This document shows positions 26,777 to 36,058 of a stretch of DNA of 62,838 nucleotides, piece after piece (position 1 is the stretch's first letter; every line of letters starts with the position of its first letter). The DNA comes from Candidatus Aminicenantes bacterium UBA2199. GTDB taxonomy: Bacteria; Acidobacteriota; Aminicenantia; UBA2199. A program made the position numbers and the translations under genes. The stretch spans positions 1-62,838 of the forward strand of contig DCVB01000026.1 of the NCBI GenBank assembly GCA_002327965.1. The letters run 5' to 3'. A model generated the notes under the pieces. It searched no databases. It had not been told where the DNA came from and worked only from the letters and a program-made list of their open reading frames with translations.

Positions 26777-27652
26777 ATGGAATACGCGGAGATCGGCATC
26801 ATCGGCGGCAGCGGCTTCTACGACCTGGAGGGGCTGGAGGAGGCGCATTCCGTCCGGCTGCGCACCCCGTTCGGCGCGCCGTCGGAAAAGCTCATGCTGG
26901 GCAAGTTGCACGGCCGGGCGGTGGCTTTCCTTTCACGCCACGGCCACGGCCATCGCCTGAACCCATCGGAAGTGAACTACCGGGCCAACCTCTTTGCCAT
27001 GAAGATGCTGAAGGTGGAGCGCCTGGTCTCCATCACCGCCGTGGGCTCGCTGAAGGAGGAGCTGAAGCCGGGCGAGCTGGTCATCCCCGACCAGTACGTC
27101 GACCAGACGTTCAAGCGGGAAAAGACCTTTTTTGAGAACGGGATCGTCGCCCACGTCTCCCTGGCCGACCCCACCTGCCCGGCGCTCGGCCGGCTGGCCC
27201 AGCGCCTGGCCGCCGAGGCGGGCCTGGCCGCCCACCGCGGGGGCACGTATTGCAACATGGAGGGGCCGCAGTTCTCCAGCCGCGCCGAGTCGCTGGCCAA
27301 CCGCCAGCTGGGGCACGCGCTCATCGGCATGACCCAGGCCGTGGAAGCCAAGCTGGCCCGCGAGCTGGAAATGTGCTTCCTGCCCCTGGCCTTCGTCACC
27401 GACTACGACTGCTGGCACCAGAGCGAGGAGTCGGTCACCGTGGAAATGGTCATGGCCAACCTGAAGCAGGGAGTGGCGGCCATCAGGAAGCTCCTGCCGC
27501 TGATCATCCGCGAGCTCCCCCGCGACCGCGGCGCCTGCTCCTGCGCCAACGCCCTGGCCGCCTCGATCATCACCGCGCCGCCCCTGATCCCGGAAAAGAC
27601 CTACAAGAAGCTCGAGCTCATCATCGGCAAGTATATCCCGTCCCGCTTATAA
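26777..27652 (+). CDS. mtnP: S-methyl-5'-thioadenosine phosphorylase
   Basis: The 291 aa protein has the MTAP/PNP family-2 motifs: IGIIGGSGFYDLEGLEEAH near the start, FLSRHGHGHRLNPSEVNYRA, TAVGSLKEELKPGELVIPDQ, GGTYCNMEGPQFSSRAES and the purine-site VTDYDCWH. It cleaves methylthioadenosine with phosphate in methionine salvage, though a related specificity (inosine or guanosine) cannot be excluded. ATG 26777 is chosen because GAGGAG precedes it; the upstream part of the frame has no homology. It lies 10 nt before buk. Confidence 0.9.
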   Translation: MEYAEIGIIGGSGFYDLEGLEEAHSVRLRTPFGAPSEKLMLGKLHGRAVAFLSRHGHGHRLNPSEVNYRANLFAMKMLKVERLVSITAVGSLKEELKPGELVIPDQYVDQTFKREKTFFENGIVAHVSLADPTCPALGRLAQRLAAEAGLAAHRGGTYCNMEGPQFSSRAESLANRQLGHALIGMTQAVEAKLARELEMCFLPLAFVTDYDCWHQSEESVTVEMVMANLKQGVAAIRKLLPLIIRELPRDRGACSCANALAASIITAPPLIPEKTYKKLELIIGKYIPSRL

Positions 27653-27662
27653 AGAGGAGATC

Positions 27663-28730
27663 ATGCTTCAAGAACTTATCCTGGTCATCAACCCCGGCAA
27701 CACCTCCACCAAGGTGGCGGTCTATGACGGCGCCGCCCCCGTCTGCAGCGAGTCGATCCAGCACGCCGACGAGGAGATCGCCCGCTTCGCCGACATCAAC
27801 GCCCAGCGGCAGTTCCGCGAGGAGATCATCGAGGACTTCCTTGAACGGCAGGGGATCGATCCGCGCGCCATCCGCGCCATCGCCGCCCGCGGCGGGCTGC
27901 TCAAGCCCCTGGCCAGCGGCACCTATGCCGTCGATCAGCGCATGGTCGACGACCTGGTCGAGGCGCGCCAGGGCCGGCACGCCTCGAACCTGGCCGCGCA
28001 GATCGGTTTTTCCCTGGCCGCCAAGCTGGGGATCACCTGCTACATCGTCGACCCGGTGTCGGTCGATGAGGCCGAGCCCCTGGCCCGATATTCCGGCCAC
28101 CCCCTGTTCCAGCGCGTGATGCTCACCCACGCCCTGAACATGAAGGCCGTGGCCAAGCGCTTCTGCGCCGAAAAGGAGCTGCATTACGGGGAACTGACCC
28201 TACTGGTCATCCACCTGGGCACAGGCAACTCCATCTCGCTGCACCGGAACGGGCGCATGATCGATGCCGTGAATCCCTCCGAGGAGGGACCCTTTTCCAT
28301 GGACCGCAGCGGGGGACTGCCCGTGCTGCAGGCGGTGCGCCATGTTTGCGCGAACAGCTTGTCCTTCAAGGACTTCGAAAAAATGGTTTTCGGCGGCGGC
28401 GGAATCTACGCCTACCTGGGCACGAAGGATTTCCTGAAGGTGCGCGACCAGTACCTGGCGGGCGACGCCCGGACCCGGGAAGTGGTGCAGGCCATGGCCT
28501 ACCAGGTGGCCAAGGAAGCCAGCGGACTGGCGGCCGTGGTCAACGGCAAGGTCGACGCCACGCTCATCACCGGCGGCATTGCCTTCAATGATTTTTTTGT
28601 CGACCTGTTGCGCCAGCGCCTTTCCTTCATCGCCCCGATCCACGTCTACCCCGGCGAGGACGAAATGCGCTCCCTGGCCGAAGGCATCCACCGGGTGCTG
28701 CGCGGCGAAGAGGAAGCAAAGACCTATTAA
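27663..28730 (+). CDS. buk: Butyrate kinase
   Basis: The 355 aa protein belongs to the acetokinase superfamily. The phosphate-1 motif is LVINPGNTSTKVAVYDG, then AIAARGGLLKPLASGTYAV (characteristic of Buk), VIHLGTGNSISLHRNGRMID and GPFSMDRSGGLPV. It makes ATP from butyryl-phosphate. No phosphotransbutyrylase (ptb) is nearby, so a branched or isobutyrate substrate from amino-acid fermentation is possible. GAGGAG lies before the ATG, 10 nt after mtnP. Confidence 0.95.
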   Translation: MLQELILVINPGNTSTKVAVYDGAAPVCSESIQHADEEIARFADINAQRQFREEIIEDFLERQGIDPRAIRAIAARGGLLKPLASGTYAVDQRMVDDLVEARQGRHASNLAAQIGFSLAAKLGITCYIVDPVSVDEAEPLARYSGHPLFQRVMLTHALNMKAVAKRFCAEKELHYGELTLLVIHLGTGNSISLHRNGRMIDAVNPSEEGPFSMDRSGGLPVLQAVRHVCANSLSFKDFEKMVFGGGGIYAYLGTKDFLKVRDQYLAGDARTREVVQAMAYQVAKEASGLAAVVNGKVDATLITGGIAFNDFFVDLLRQRLSFIAPIHVYPGEDEMRSLAEGIHRVLRGEEEAKTY

Positions 28731-28782
28731 TGGAAGACTATCACGGCATTTCCCGCTGCCTCGTCCTGCCCAGGAGGCTTCC

Positions 28783-29349
28783 ATGCCCGTGAACGACCGC
28801 CTGAACCCGCTGTCGACCACCTCGGAGCAGCAGGTGGCCCTGCTGGAGAAGAAGATCGACGACCTCAAGGCCGAATACATCCTTTTTTTCAACGGCGACA
28901 CCCGGCAGCCCCCGGAAAAGAAGCGCGAAGACCTGGAAAAGGCCATCCGCCGGCTGGTATACGGCGGCTCCAAGTCGGCCAAGATGGAAATGATCATCCA
29001 GAACGTGGCCCAACGTTTCAGCCTCTACAACAACATGTGGCTGAAAAAACTCAACGAGCTGGAGATCGGAACGCCGCTCACCCGCGCCCAGAAGCCCGCC
29101 GCTCCCGCTGCCAAGCCCGGGCGCGAAAAGGAGACGCGCGAGCTGTTCCTGACCCTCAACGACGAGGCGACCTTCGAGCGCTTCGCATCGGCCTACCGGG
29201 ACATGCTGCCTCAAAGCGGCGGTTCGGAAGAGGAAAAGGATCAGATCATCGAGAATATCAAGGCCAAGATGCTCACCCACAACCTGGTCGAGGCCCGCGT
29301 CATCTTCAGCCGGCAGAAAGGCAAGCTGAGCATCCGCATCAAGAAATAG
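28783..29349 (+). CDS. Uncharacterised protein, resembles the MXAN_5187 C-terminal domain
   Basis: ATG 28783 has AGGAGG 6 nt upstream. The 188 aa protein has two parts. Residues 15-95 are helical with the pattern LEKKIDDLKAEYILFFNGDT, PPEKKREDLEKAIRRL and QRFSLYNNMWLKKLNELEIG, which resembles the myxobacterial MXAN_5187 C-terminal family from memory. After a Pro/Ala linker comes a basic helical tail (RELFLTLNDEATFERFASAY). The function is unknown. It may be co-transcribed with buk (52 nt gap). Confidence 0.65.
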   Translation: MPVNDRLNPLSTTSEQQVALLEKKIDDLKAEYILFFNGDTRQPPEKKREDLEKAIRRLVYGGSKSAKMEMIIQNVAQRFSLYNNMWLKKLNELEIGTPLTRAQKPAAPAAKPGREKETRELFLTLNDEATFERFASAYRDMLPQSGGSEEEKDQIIENIKAKMLTHNLVEARVIFSRQKGKLSIRIKK

Positions 29350-29355
29350 AAGAAA

Positions 29356-29493
29356 GTGATAGTGATAGTGTTAGTAACAGCAATCAATGAACTGTGGATT
29401 TCTATAGGGTAATAAGGCAAAACAGGAAGGCCCTCTACCTGGGAATAGTTGAATCAGAAATGTTCTTTTATTGCTGTTGCCAACACTAACACG
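29356..29493. repeat. Hexamer-phased inverted repeat (element C)
   Basis: The left arm at 29356-29386 reads GTGATA, GTGATA, GTGTTA, GTAACA, GCAATC. The right arm at 29468-29493 reads, on the other strand, GTGTTA, GTGTTG, GCAACA, GCAATA. Here the unit is 6 nt, not 7. The element separates the convergent 28783 and acyl-CoA ligase genes. Its loop carries GAACTGTGGAT (29389-29399), repeated at 41467. Confidence 0.75.
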
Positions 29494-29516
29494 AAGAGCT
29501 TAAGCGTGGCGGGCGG

Positions 29517-31211
29517 TCAGCGGGAATACAGATAGCGCTTGATCTTGCTGGTGGCGGTCTTCTGGAACGGCTCCTTGTGCTCGATGAAGCGTGTGATCTG
29601 CGCGAACGCCGACAGCTGCGGATTGATGGTTTCCTTCAGGCGCTGCAGCAGCTCGTCGATGTACTCGCGCTTCTGCTGCTGGGTCCTGCCCCGCGTCTCC
29701 TCGTCGATCAGGTCATAGTCCAGGTAGACCAGCGCCTCCAGGCGGCCGCCGCTTTCCACGACCAGCGACTCGGCCACGTGCATGCAGGAGTTGATCTTGT
29801 CCTCAATGGACTCGGGGTAGATGTTTTCGCCATTGGACATCAGGATCATGTTCTTGGAACGGCCGCGGATATACAAGTTTCCCGCCTTGTCAAAATTACC
29901 CAGGTCGCCGGTGCGGAACCAGCCCTCCCCGTCCAGGACCTGGCGGGTGGCTTCGGGGTTCTTGTAGTAGCCCATCATGACGTTGGGCCCGCGGGCCACG
30001 ATCTCGCCGATGCCGCTGCGGGGATCGGGATCGTCGATACGGATCTCGACGCCGGGGATGGGCTTGCCGGTCGAGCCGACGGCGATGGTCGCATCGCCCC
30101 AGGGGCCGCCGGCCAGCAAGGGCGCCGTTTCGGTCAGCCCGTAGCCGATCAGGTAGGGGAAACCCGATTTTTTCAGGAACATCTCGGCCTCGCGGTTGAT
30201 CGCCGCCCCGCCGATGGCCATGGTCCTCAGCTCGCCGCCGAAAAAATCGACCAGCTTGTCGCTGATCTTTCGGTAGATCTTCATCTTGAGGCCGGGGACC
30301 CTGGCGATCATCTTGAGCAGCCGCTTCTTCTCGAAGGCGGCCAGGACCTTTTTCTTGTAGATCTTTTCCATGATCAGCGGCACGGCGGGAATGATCTGCG
30401 GCTTTTCCATCTTGCAGATCTTTTCCAGAACGGTCGGCGTGGGCATTTTGCCGACATAGACGATGCGCGCGCCGTTGAGCAGCGGGAACAGGAAGCCCAG
30501 GGTGAACTCATAGGAGTGGGAGAGGGGCAGGATGGAGAGGAATGTCCACTCGGGAAGGACCTCGAGGATATGGTTGGCGACGGTCAGCACGTTGGAAATG
30601 AAGTTGCCGTGGCTGAGCATGACCGCCTTGGAGTGGCCCGAAGTCCCGGAGGTATAGATGATGGAGGCGATGTCGTCGGCGCTGACGTCGGCCGAGCGCA
30701 GGCCGATCTTGTCGGGGATCTGGCGCAGGAAGTTCCGCGCCCTCTCGATGAAGTTGGAGATCGGTTCGACGGGGAGCAGGTCCGACTCGGCCCGGAAATC
30801 GTCGAGGGTGATCACGCCCAGCAGCTTGCTGTCGCGGATGCCCAGCACCTTGTCCATCTGTTTCTGGGTGGTAAAAAGGATCTTGGCTTCCGAATCCAGG
30901 AGAATATGGTGGATATCGGCCTCGGGGAAGTCGGGCAGGATCGGCACCACGATGGCGCCGATGCGCATGACGGCCAGGCAGGCGATGCCCCAATGGGGGG
31001 AGTTCTCGCCCAGGATGGCGATGCGGTCACCCTTGTGAACGCCCTCTTTGCGCAGCGTTTCGGCCATGCCCGTGACCTGCTGGAAAAGCTCGCCGTAGGT
31101 CAGGGGACGCTCCAGAGCCATGCCCAGGGCCGGGCGCGAGCCGTAGCGCTCGACGCTCGTCTCCAGCAGGCAATTGATCGTGTTTTCCCTCAGGGAAATA
31201 TTGCGTGCCAT
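29517..31211 (-). CDS. Long-chain acyl-CoA synthetase (AMP-forming)
   Basis: The 564 aa protein is an ANL-superfamily adenylating enzyme with the P-loop YTSGTSGHSKAVMLSHGNF, GYGLTETAPLLAGG, GWFRTGDLGNFD, IRGRSKNMILMSNGENIYP and a C-terminal catalytic Lys in FQKTATSKIKR. It activates fatty acids to acyl-CoA. The start MARNISLREN at 31211 is set by a -10 box 7 nt upstream, implying a leaderless mRNA; the longer 596-codon frame runs through the promoter. It is divergent from exbD. Confidence 0.92.
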   Translation of the reverse strand: MARNISLRENTINCLLETSVERYGSRPALGMALERPLTYGELFQQVTGMAETLRKEGVHKGDRIAILGENSPHWGIACLAVMRIGAIVVPILPDFPEADIHHILLDSEAKILFTTQKQMDKVLGIRDSKLLGVITLDDFRAESDLLPVEPISNFIERARNFLRQIPDKIGLRSADVSADDIASIIYTSGTSGHSKAVMLSHGNFISNVLTVANHILEVLPEWTFLSILPLSHSYEFTLGFLFPLLNGARIVYVGKMPTPTVLEKICKMEKPQIIPAVPLIMEKIYKKKVLAAFEKKRLLKMIARVPGLKMKIYRKISDKLVDFFGGELRTMAIGGAAINREAEMFLKKSGFPYLIGYGLTETAPLLAGGPWGDATIAVGSTGKPIPGVEIRIDDPDPRSGIGEIVARGPNVMMGYYKNPEATRQVLDGEGWFRTGDLGNFDKAGNLYIRGRSKNMILMSNGENIYPESIEDKINSCMHVAESLVVESGGRLEALVYLDYDLIDEETRGRTQQQKREYIDELLQRLKETINPQLSAFAQITRFIEHKEPFQKTATSKIKRYLYSR

Positions 31212-31218
31212 GAAGATT

Positions 31219-31246
31219 ACTATACGCAAAAATATTTTTTTTTCAA
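31219..31246 (-). promoter_or_regulatory. Acyl-CoA synthetase promoter, predicted leaderless
   Basis: TTGAAA (31246-31241), 16 nt of mostly A/T, TATAGT (31224-31219), 7 nt to ATG 31211. Confidence 0.65.
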
Positions 31247-31297
31247 CTTTTCCGATTCCCATTCCCTTGACGCTGAAGATAATTTTCCGGCAGGCAC

Positions 31298-31326
31298 TTG
31301 ACAACATTCTTTTTCTTTGCTACATT
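31298..31326 (+). promoter_or_regulatory. exbD promoter
   Basis: TTGACA (31298-31303), 17 nt, TACATT (31321-31326) preceded by TTGC. A leader with GAGGAGG follows. Confidence 0.8.
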
Positions 31327-31352
31327 AGTCCCTGCAATCGAGGAGGTCCCGT

Positions 31353-31772
31353 ATGAGTGTCGATATTGGTGCCAACAAACAAAAATCCGAACCCAACGTT
31401 GTCCCTCTTTGCGATATTCTGCTCGTGCTGCTGATCATTTTCATGGTCATCACCCCGGTCATGCAGAAAGGGATCGACATCAAGCTCCCCGAGACCCAGC
31501 AGGCCGAAGAAGGCGGCGGCGGGGACGTTCGCGGCATCGTACTGACCCTCGAGAGCGACCGCACGGTCAAGATCAACCAGGACGCCGTCGATTTGAATGT
31601 TTTGGAGAGCACCCTGCGCGACCTTTATCAGACGCGCACCGATAAGACCATCTTCATCCGCGCCGACGAGACCCTCAATTATCAGGACGTGCTGCGCATC
31701 ATCGATATCGCCAAGGGCGCCGGCATCGAGGTCCTGGGCGTCATCCCCGAGCGCTACAAGAGCGGCATTTAG
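31353..31772 (+). CDS. exbD: ExbD/TolR-family biopolymer transport protein
   Basis: The 139 aa protein has the typical short cytoplasmic N-terminus (EPNVVPLCDILLVLLIIFMV) with the proton-relay Asp at the start of the single membrane helix, then the periplasmic domain (QKGIDIKLPETQQAEE, TIFIRADETLNYQDVLRIID). It would use proton flow with ExbB to drive TonB or Tol. No ExbB/TolQ or TonB is encoded in the window, so it is an orphan here. GAGGAGG precedes the ATG. Confidence 0.93.
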   Translation: MSVDIGANKQKSEPNVVPLCDILLVLLIIFMVITPVMQKGIDIKLPETQQAEEGGGGDVRGIVLTLESDRTVKINQDAVDLNVLESTLRDLYQTRTDKTIFIRADETLNYQDVLRIIDIAKGAGIEVLGVIPERYKSGI

Positions 31773-31852
31773 CCTTTTCGCGGTCATTTCATTTTTCTCC
31801 CCATTCCGCCGAGATGGGTTCATCCCGATTTTCCCATTCTTATCGGCGGCGG

Positions 31853-31881
31853 TTGAAAAGTCCCCGCGAAAGATGTACAAT
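31853..31881 (+). promoter_or_regulatory. Promoter of the 31905 gene
   Basis: TTGAAA (31853-31858), 17 nt, TACAAT (31876-31881), followed by a short leader with GGAGG. Confidence 0.7.
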
Positions 31882-31904
31882 AGGGACCCGGAGGTCCTGC
31901 CAGC

Positions 31905-32414
31905 ATGAAACTGAAAGAAGAAAAGGAACTGCAGTCCATCAGCGAGGAATACGAGAAAGCGCTGCAATCATTCCATAAAAAAAACTATGCCAAGGCCGGC
32001 GAGGCCTTCTCCAGGATCGTCGAGACCTACAAGGACTCGGAATTTTACAGCGTGCTGGAAATCCAGACCCGGGCCAAGGTCTTCCAGAGCATCGCTCACG
32101 CCCAGACCCACCCGGTGAAGATCAAGCTGGAAAGCGCCCAGGACCACATCGGCGAGGGTGTGTTTCAGCTGAATGCCGGGGATGTCACCAAGGCCCAGGA
32201 GCATTTCGCCATCGCCGAGAAAAACAATTGCCGGGACGCCTATCTCTACTATCTCATGGCCACCGCCTACCTGCGCCAGGAAGATACGGCCAATGTCCTT
32301 CGCTACATCGAAAAATGCCTTAAAAAAGACGCGTGCTACAAGGTCATCATCTACAACGAGCCCGACTTCGAGCCGTTGCAGCAAAACGCCGATTTCCTGA
32401 AACTGGTGGAATGA
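31905..32414 (+). CDS. TPR-like helical repeat protein
   Basis: The 169 aa protein has TPR-like helix pairs: YEKALQSFHKKNYAKAGEAF at about 15-35, AQDHIGEGVFQLNAGDVTKA and YLYYLMATAYLRQEDTANVL, ending in YNEPDFEPLQQNADFLKLVE. TPRs mediate protein contacts. It has no signal peptide, so it is cytoplasmic. It overlaps the GlmU-like gene by 4 nt (ATGA), suggesting linked function, which remains unknown. Confidence 0.75.
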   Translation: MKLKEEKELQSISEEYEKALQSFHKKNYAKAGEAFSRIVETYKDSEFYSVLEIQTRAKVFQSIAHAQTHPVKIKLESAQDHIGEGVFQLNAGDVTKAQEHFAIAEKNNCRDAYLYYLMATAYLRQEDTANVLRYIEKCLKKDACYKVIIYNEPDFEPLQQNADFLKLVE

Positions 32415-33490
32415 TCCCCGCTTTCATTGACGGCGGCCGGAGTGCCGCCGGGCGTCTTTCATTCCGCGGCCGTGACCTTGCCTTCTGGATCGAGCGGACT
32501 TTTCCTTTCTGCAGTTTCATCGACGGCAACAGCACGGGCGGCGGGATGGTCGTCGTCTTCAGCCTCGACCTGTTCCCCCTGCCGGGCGCGGACGCCGGGC
32601 GCAGCATCGCCGCCTGGTTCCGGAGCCGCTCCCGTTCTGGGGGCGGTCTTTTTGCCCCGGCCGGCAAGCCGTTTTTCGCGGTTTCCAGGTCGTTCTTGAG
32701 GCGGAATGGCCTGCGCCTGGAACAAGGAGTGTTTCGCAGGCTGCGCGCCCTGCCCGGCGGCGTGGAAATGGAGCTGAAAAGCCCTGTCACGGCGATCGAC
32801 CCGGTCCGCGAGCCGCTGGCGGTTGAGGCCGCCGTTATTGCCCTGCAGATCGCCCATTTGCAGAAGCGCGGCGTCCGCCTGGAGAACGCCGGCAATTTCT
32901 GCGTCGAGGGGCTGCCGCTGATGGGCCGCGGCTCCGTGCTCGGTTCCGGGGTCGTCCTGCGCGGCGACTGCCGCATCGGCCGCAACGTCGTCATCTACCC
33001 CAACTGCTTCATTGAGAACTCGAGCATCGGCAACCACTGCGTCATTCTCCCCGGCTCGGTCATCATCGATTCCCGCGTGGAAAAGAACGTGCAACTCGGC
33101 CCCTGTTGCCACGTGCGCCTCAATTCGCTGGTGCGCGCGGGGGCAAAGATCGGCAATTTCGTCGAAATGAAAAAAAGCGTGTTCGGCCAGGGCTCCAAGG
33201 CCATGCACCTGTCCTACATCGGCGACGCCACTGTCGGCCGCAAGGTCAATGTCGGCGCCGGAACCATCACCTGCAATTACGACGGCCGAAAAAAGAACCC
33301 CACCCGCATTGGCGACAACGTGTTCATCGGCTCGGGCACCGAGCTGGTGGCCCCGGTCACCGTGGAGAGCGACAGCTATATCGCGGCCGGATCGACCGTC
33401 ACCGAGGACGTGCCGCGCCATGCCCTGGCCGTCGCCCGTCAGCGCCAGAGGAACATCCCCGGCTGGGTATTAAGAAAAAAAAAGAAGTAG
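32411..33490 (+). CDS. GlmU C-terminal-type acetyltransferase with an atypical N-terminus
   Basis: The start ATG 32411 overlaps the TPR gene stop. In this 359 aa protein, residues from about 170 to 350 are a left-handed beta-helix matching the GlmU glucosamine-1-phosphate acetyltransferase domain: KIGNFVEMKKSVFGQGSKAM, HLSYIGDATVGRKVNVGAGT (catalytic His), TCNYDGRKKNPTRIGDNVFI and ALAVARQRQRNIPGW. The first 160 residues are short, Arg-rich and lack the pyrophosphorylase signature (LAAGxGTRM). It may supply only the acetyl-transfer step of UDP-GlcNAc synthesis, with a separate uridylyltransferase, or act on another hexosamine phosphate. Confidence 0.85.
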   Translation: MIPAFIDGGRSAAGRLSFRGRDLAFWIERTFPFCSFIDGNSTGGGMVVVFSLDLFPLPGADAGRSIAAWFRSRSRSGGGLFAPAGKPFFAVSRSFLRRNGLRLEQGVFRRLRALPGGVEMELKSPVTAIDPVREPLAVEAAVIALQIAHLQKRGVRLENAGNFCVEGLPLMGRGSVLGSGVVLRGDCRIGRNVVIYPNCFIENSSIGNHCVILPGSVIIDSRVEKNVQLGPCCHVRLNSLVRAGAKIGNFVEMKKSVFGQGSKAMHLSYIGDATVGRKVNVGAGTITCNYDGRKKNPTRIGDNVFIGSGTELVAPVTVESDSYIAAGSTVTEDVPRHALAVARQRQRNIPGWVLRKKKK

Positions 33491-33788
33491 GTTCGACGTT
33501 CGAAGTTCGACGTTCGAAGTTAAAAAAACCTGCCCGACAGACGGTAGACGATAAGAAAAACAGTTAAGCCAAATTTCAATTTCTAAATGACCAAAACCAG
33601 GAAAGTGAGCGTTTGTTGATGAGTAGATGAGTTAATGGGGCAATCGCACTGACAGCAAACTCTTAGTATTTTCTTAACCCTTCTACACATTTACCCTTCA
33701 ACCCATTAACTTCAGGGTTTGGTTCCTTGGTGCTTGGGGCTTGGGATTTATTTCTTACCGTACACCGTAAACCGTCTACCGTACACCG
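33491..33788. repeat. Nested periodic inverted repeats (element D)
   Basis: The whole 300-nt gap between the convergent GlmU-like and prmC genes is a set of short-word arrays. At 33491-33521 there are four and a half copies of GTTCGAC/GTTCGAA. Then three arm pairs are nested. Outer: ACGGTAGACGATAAG (33541-33555) with 33754-33788 (CTTACCG, then ACCGTAA/ACCGTCT words). Middle: AAATTTC-type words (33571-33600) with TTGGTTC, CTTGGTG, CTTGGGG words (33712-33749). Inner: 8-nt words GTTGATGA, GTAGATGA, GTTAATGG (33614-33639) with 33678-33710, including the perfect pair GTTAATGGG / CCCATTAAC. Confidence 0.8.
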
Positions 33789-33791
33789 AGA

Positions 33792-34630
33792 TCATTCCCT
33801 TTTTGTCTTTTGAGCAACAATGACCCTGTCGATCCCGGCATAGTCGCGGACGCACTCCAGCTCGCGCAGGCCGGCGGTTTTGAGAAAACCGCTCACGGCC
33901 CGATGCTGCCCGCGGCCGATCTCGAGCAGCAGCTGGCCGCCCGGCGCCAGGCGGCCCGGCGCTCCGGCAATGATCCGTTTCAGCGCTTCGGTGCCGGTTA
34001 GGCCGGCCTCCAGCGCGACCCTGGGCTCGTAGAGCCGGACCGTCGCCGGCGCGTTCCGCCAGTCGCGGCGCGAGAGGTAGGGCGGGTTGGAGACGATCAT
34101 CCGAAAGCGGCCCTCCCGGCGCGGGAAAAGATCGCCGGCCAGCGGCCGTACCCGCTCCTGCAGCCCGAAGCGGGCGATGTTCTTTTTGAGTACGGCCAGG
34201 GCCGGCCGGCTCTTCTCCAGGGCTGTCACTTCGGCCCGGGAACGCAGGGCCAGGAGGATGGAGATGGCGCCGCTGCCGGCGCCGATGTCGAGGACGTGCC
34301 CCGGTTCCCTCCCCAGCAGCTGCAGGGCCTTCTCGACCAGCAATTCGGTCTCCGGCCGGGGCACGAGGACGGCCGGCGACACGAGGATCACCTCGCCGTA
34401 GAATTCCTTCACGCCGAAGATATAGGCCAGCGGTTCATCGGCCAGAAGGCGGCGCAGGCGGCGGCGGAAGCGCCGCAGCCCGGCCGCATCGCGAACGGGC
34501 TGGTTTTTCTGGATCCAGAAGCGGCTGCGGCTGATGGCGAACGAACTCTCGATCAGGGCCTCGACGGCGGTGGAAAGCTCTTTCTTCCTGGATGCGCGCA
34601 GGGCGGCGGCGAATAGCTCCGAGTACAGCA

Positions 34631-34631
<1 letters not shown>
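33792..34631 (-). CDS. prmC: Peptide chain release factor N5-glutamine methyltransferase
   Basis: The 279 aa protein has the HemK/PrmC motif I LDIGAGSGAISILLAL and the amide-methylating motif VSNPPYLSRRDW (NPPY), preceded by an N-terminal helical domain with EPLAYIFGVKEFYG. It methylates the Gln of the GGQ motif in release factors. The start is GTG 34631, which shares one base with the prfA TAG stop, so its target gene lies directly upstream in the same operon. Confidence 0.95.
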
Positions 34632-35714
<1,083 letters not shown>

Positions 35715-35734
<20 letters not shown>

Positions 35735-35921
35735 ACTTTTTCTTGAATTTCTCTATCCGGCCTTCGGTATCCACGTACTTCTGCTTGCCGGTGAAAAAAG
35801 GATGGCAGGAAGAACAGATCTCCACTTCGATCTTGGGCAGGGTGGAACGGGTCTTGAACGTGTTGCCGCAGGCGCAGACCACCGTGCATTCCATATATTT
35901 GGGATGGATATCTTTCTTCAT
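35715..35921 (-). CDS. rpmE: Large ribosomal subunit protein bL31
   Basis: The start MKKDIHPKYMECTVVCACGN at 35921 gives a normal 68 aa bL31 with four Cys residues (CACG and CSSCHPFFTGKQ), i.e. the zinc-binding form. GGAGG lies 4 nt before the ATG; the longer frame to 35969 only reads through the promoter. It heads the rpmE-prfA-prmC operon. Confidence 0.96.
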
Positions 35922-35939
35922 GGTTCCTCCACAGGTCGG

Positions 35940-35969
35940 ATTGTAGCATTTTTGCCCTGTCATTGTCAA
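35940..35969 (-). promoter_or_regulatory. rpmE promoter
   Basis: TTGACA (35969-35964), 18 nt, TACAAT (35945-35940) preceded by TGC. A leader with GGAGG follows. Confidence 0.8.
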
Positions 35970-36003
35970 ATGAGCGTTCCGCAGGGCCGCTGTGTCGGAA
36001 AAT

Positions 36004-36032
36004 TTGCAATCGCGCCCCCAAAACGCTATAAT
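36004..36032 (+). promoter_or_regulatory. pckA promoter
   Basis: TTGCAA (36004-36009), 17 nt, perfect TATAAT (36027-36032), then a 26 nt leader with AAAAGGAG. Confidence 0.85.
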
Positions 36033-36058
36033 TTCTCTCTTAACAAAAGGAGAAAAGC

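Noticed and set aside
33491..33788. CRISPR array
   Set aside because: The repeats are 7-8 nt, degenerate and inverted; there are no 24-40 nt direct repeats with spacers and no cas genes.
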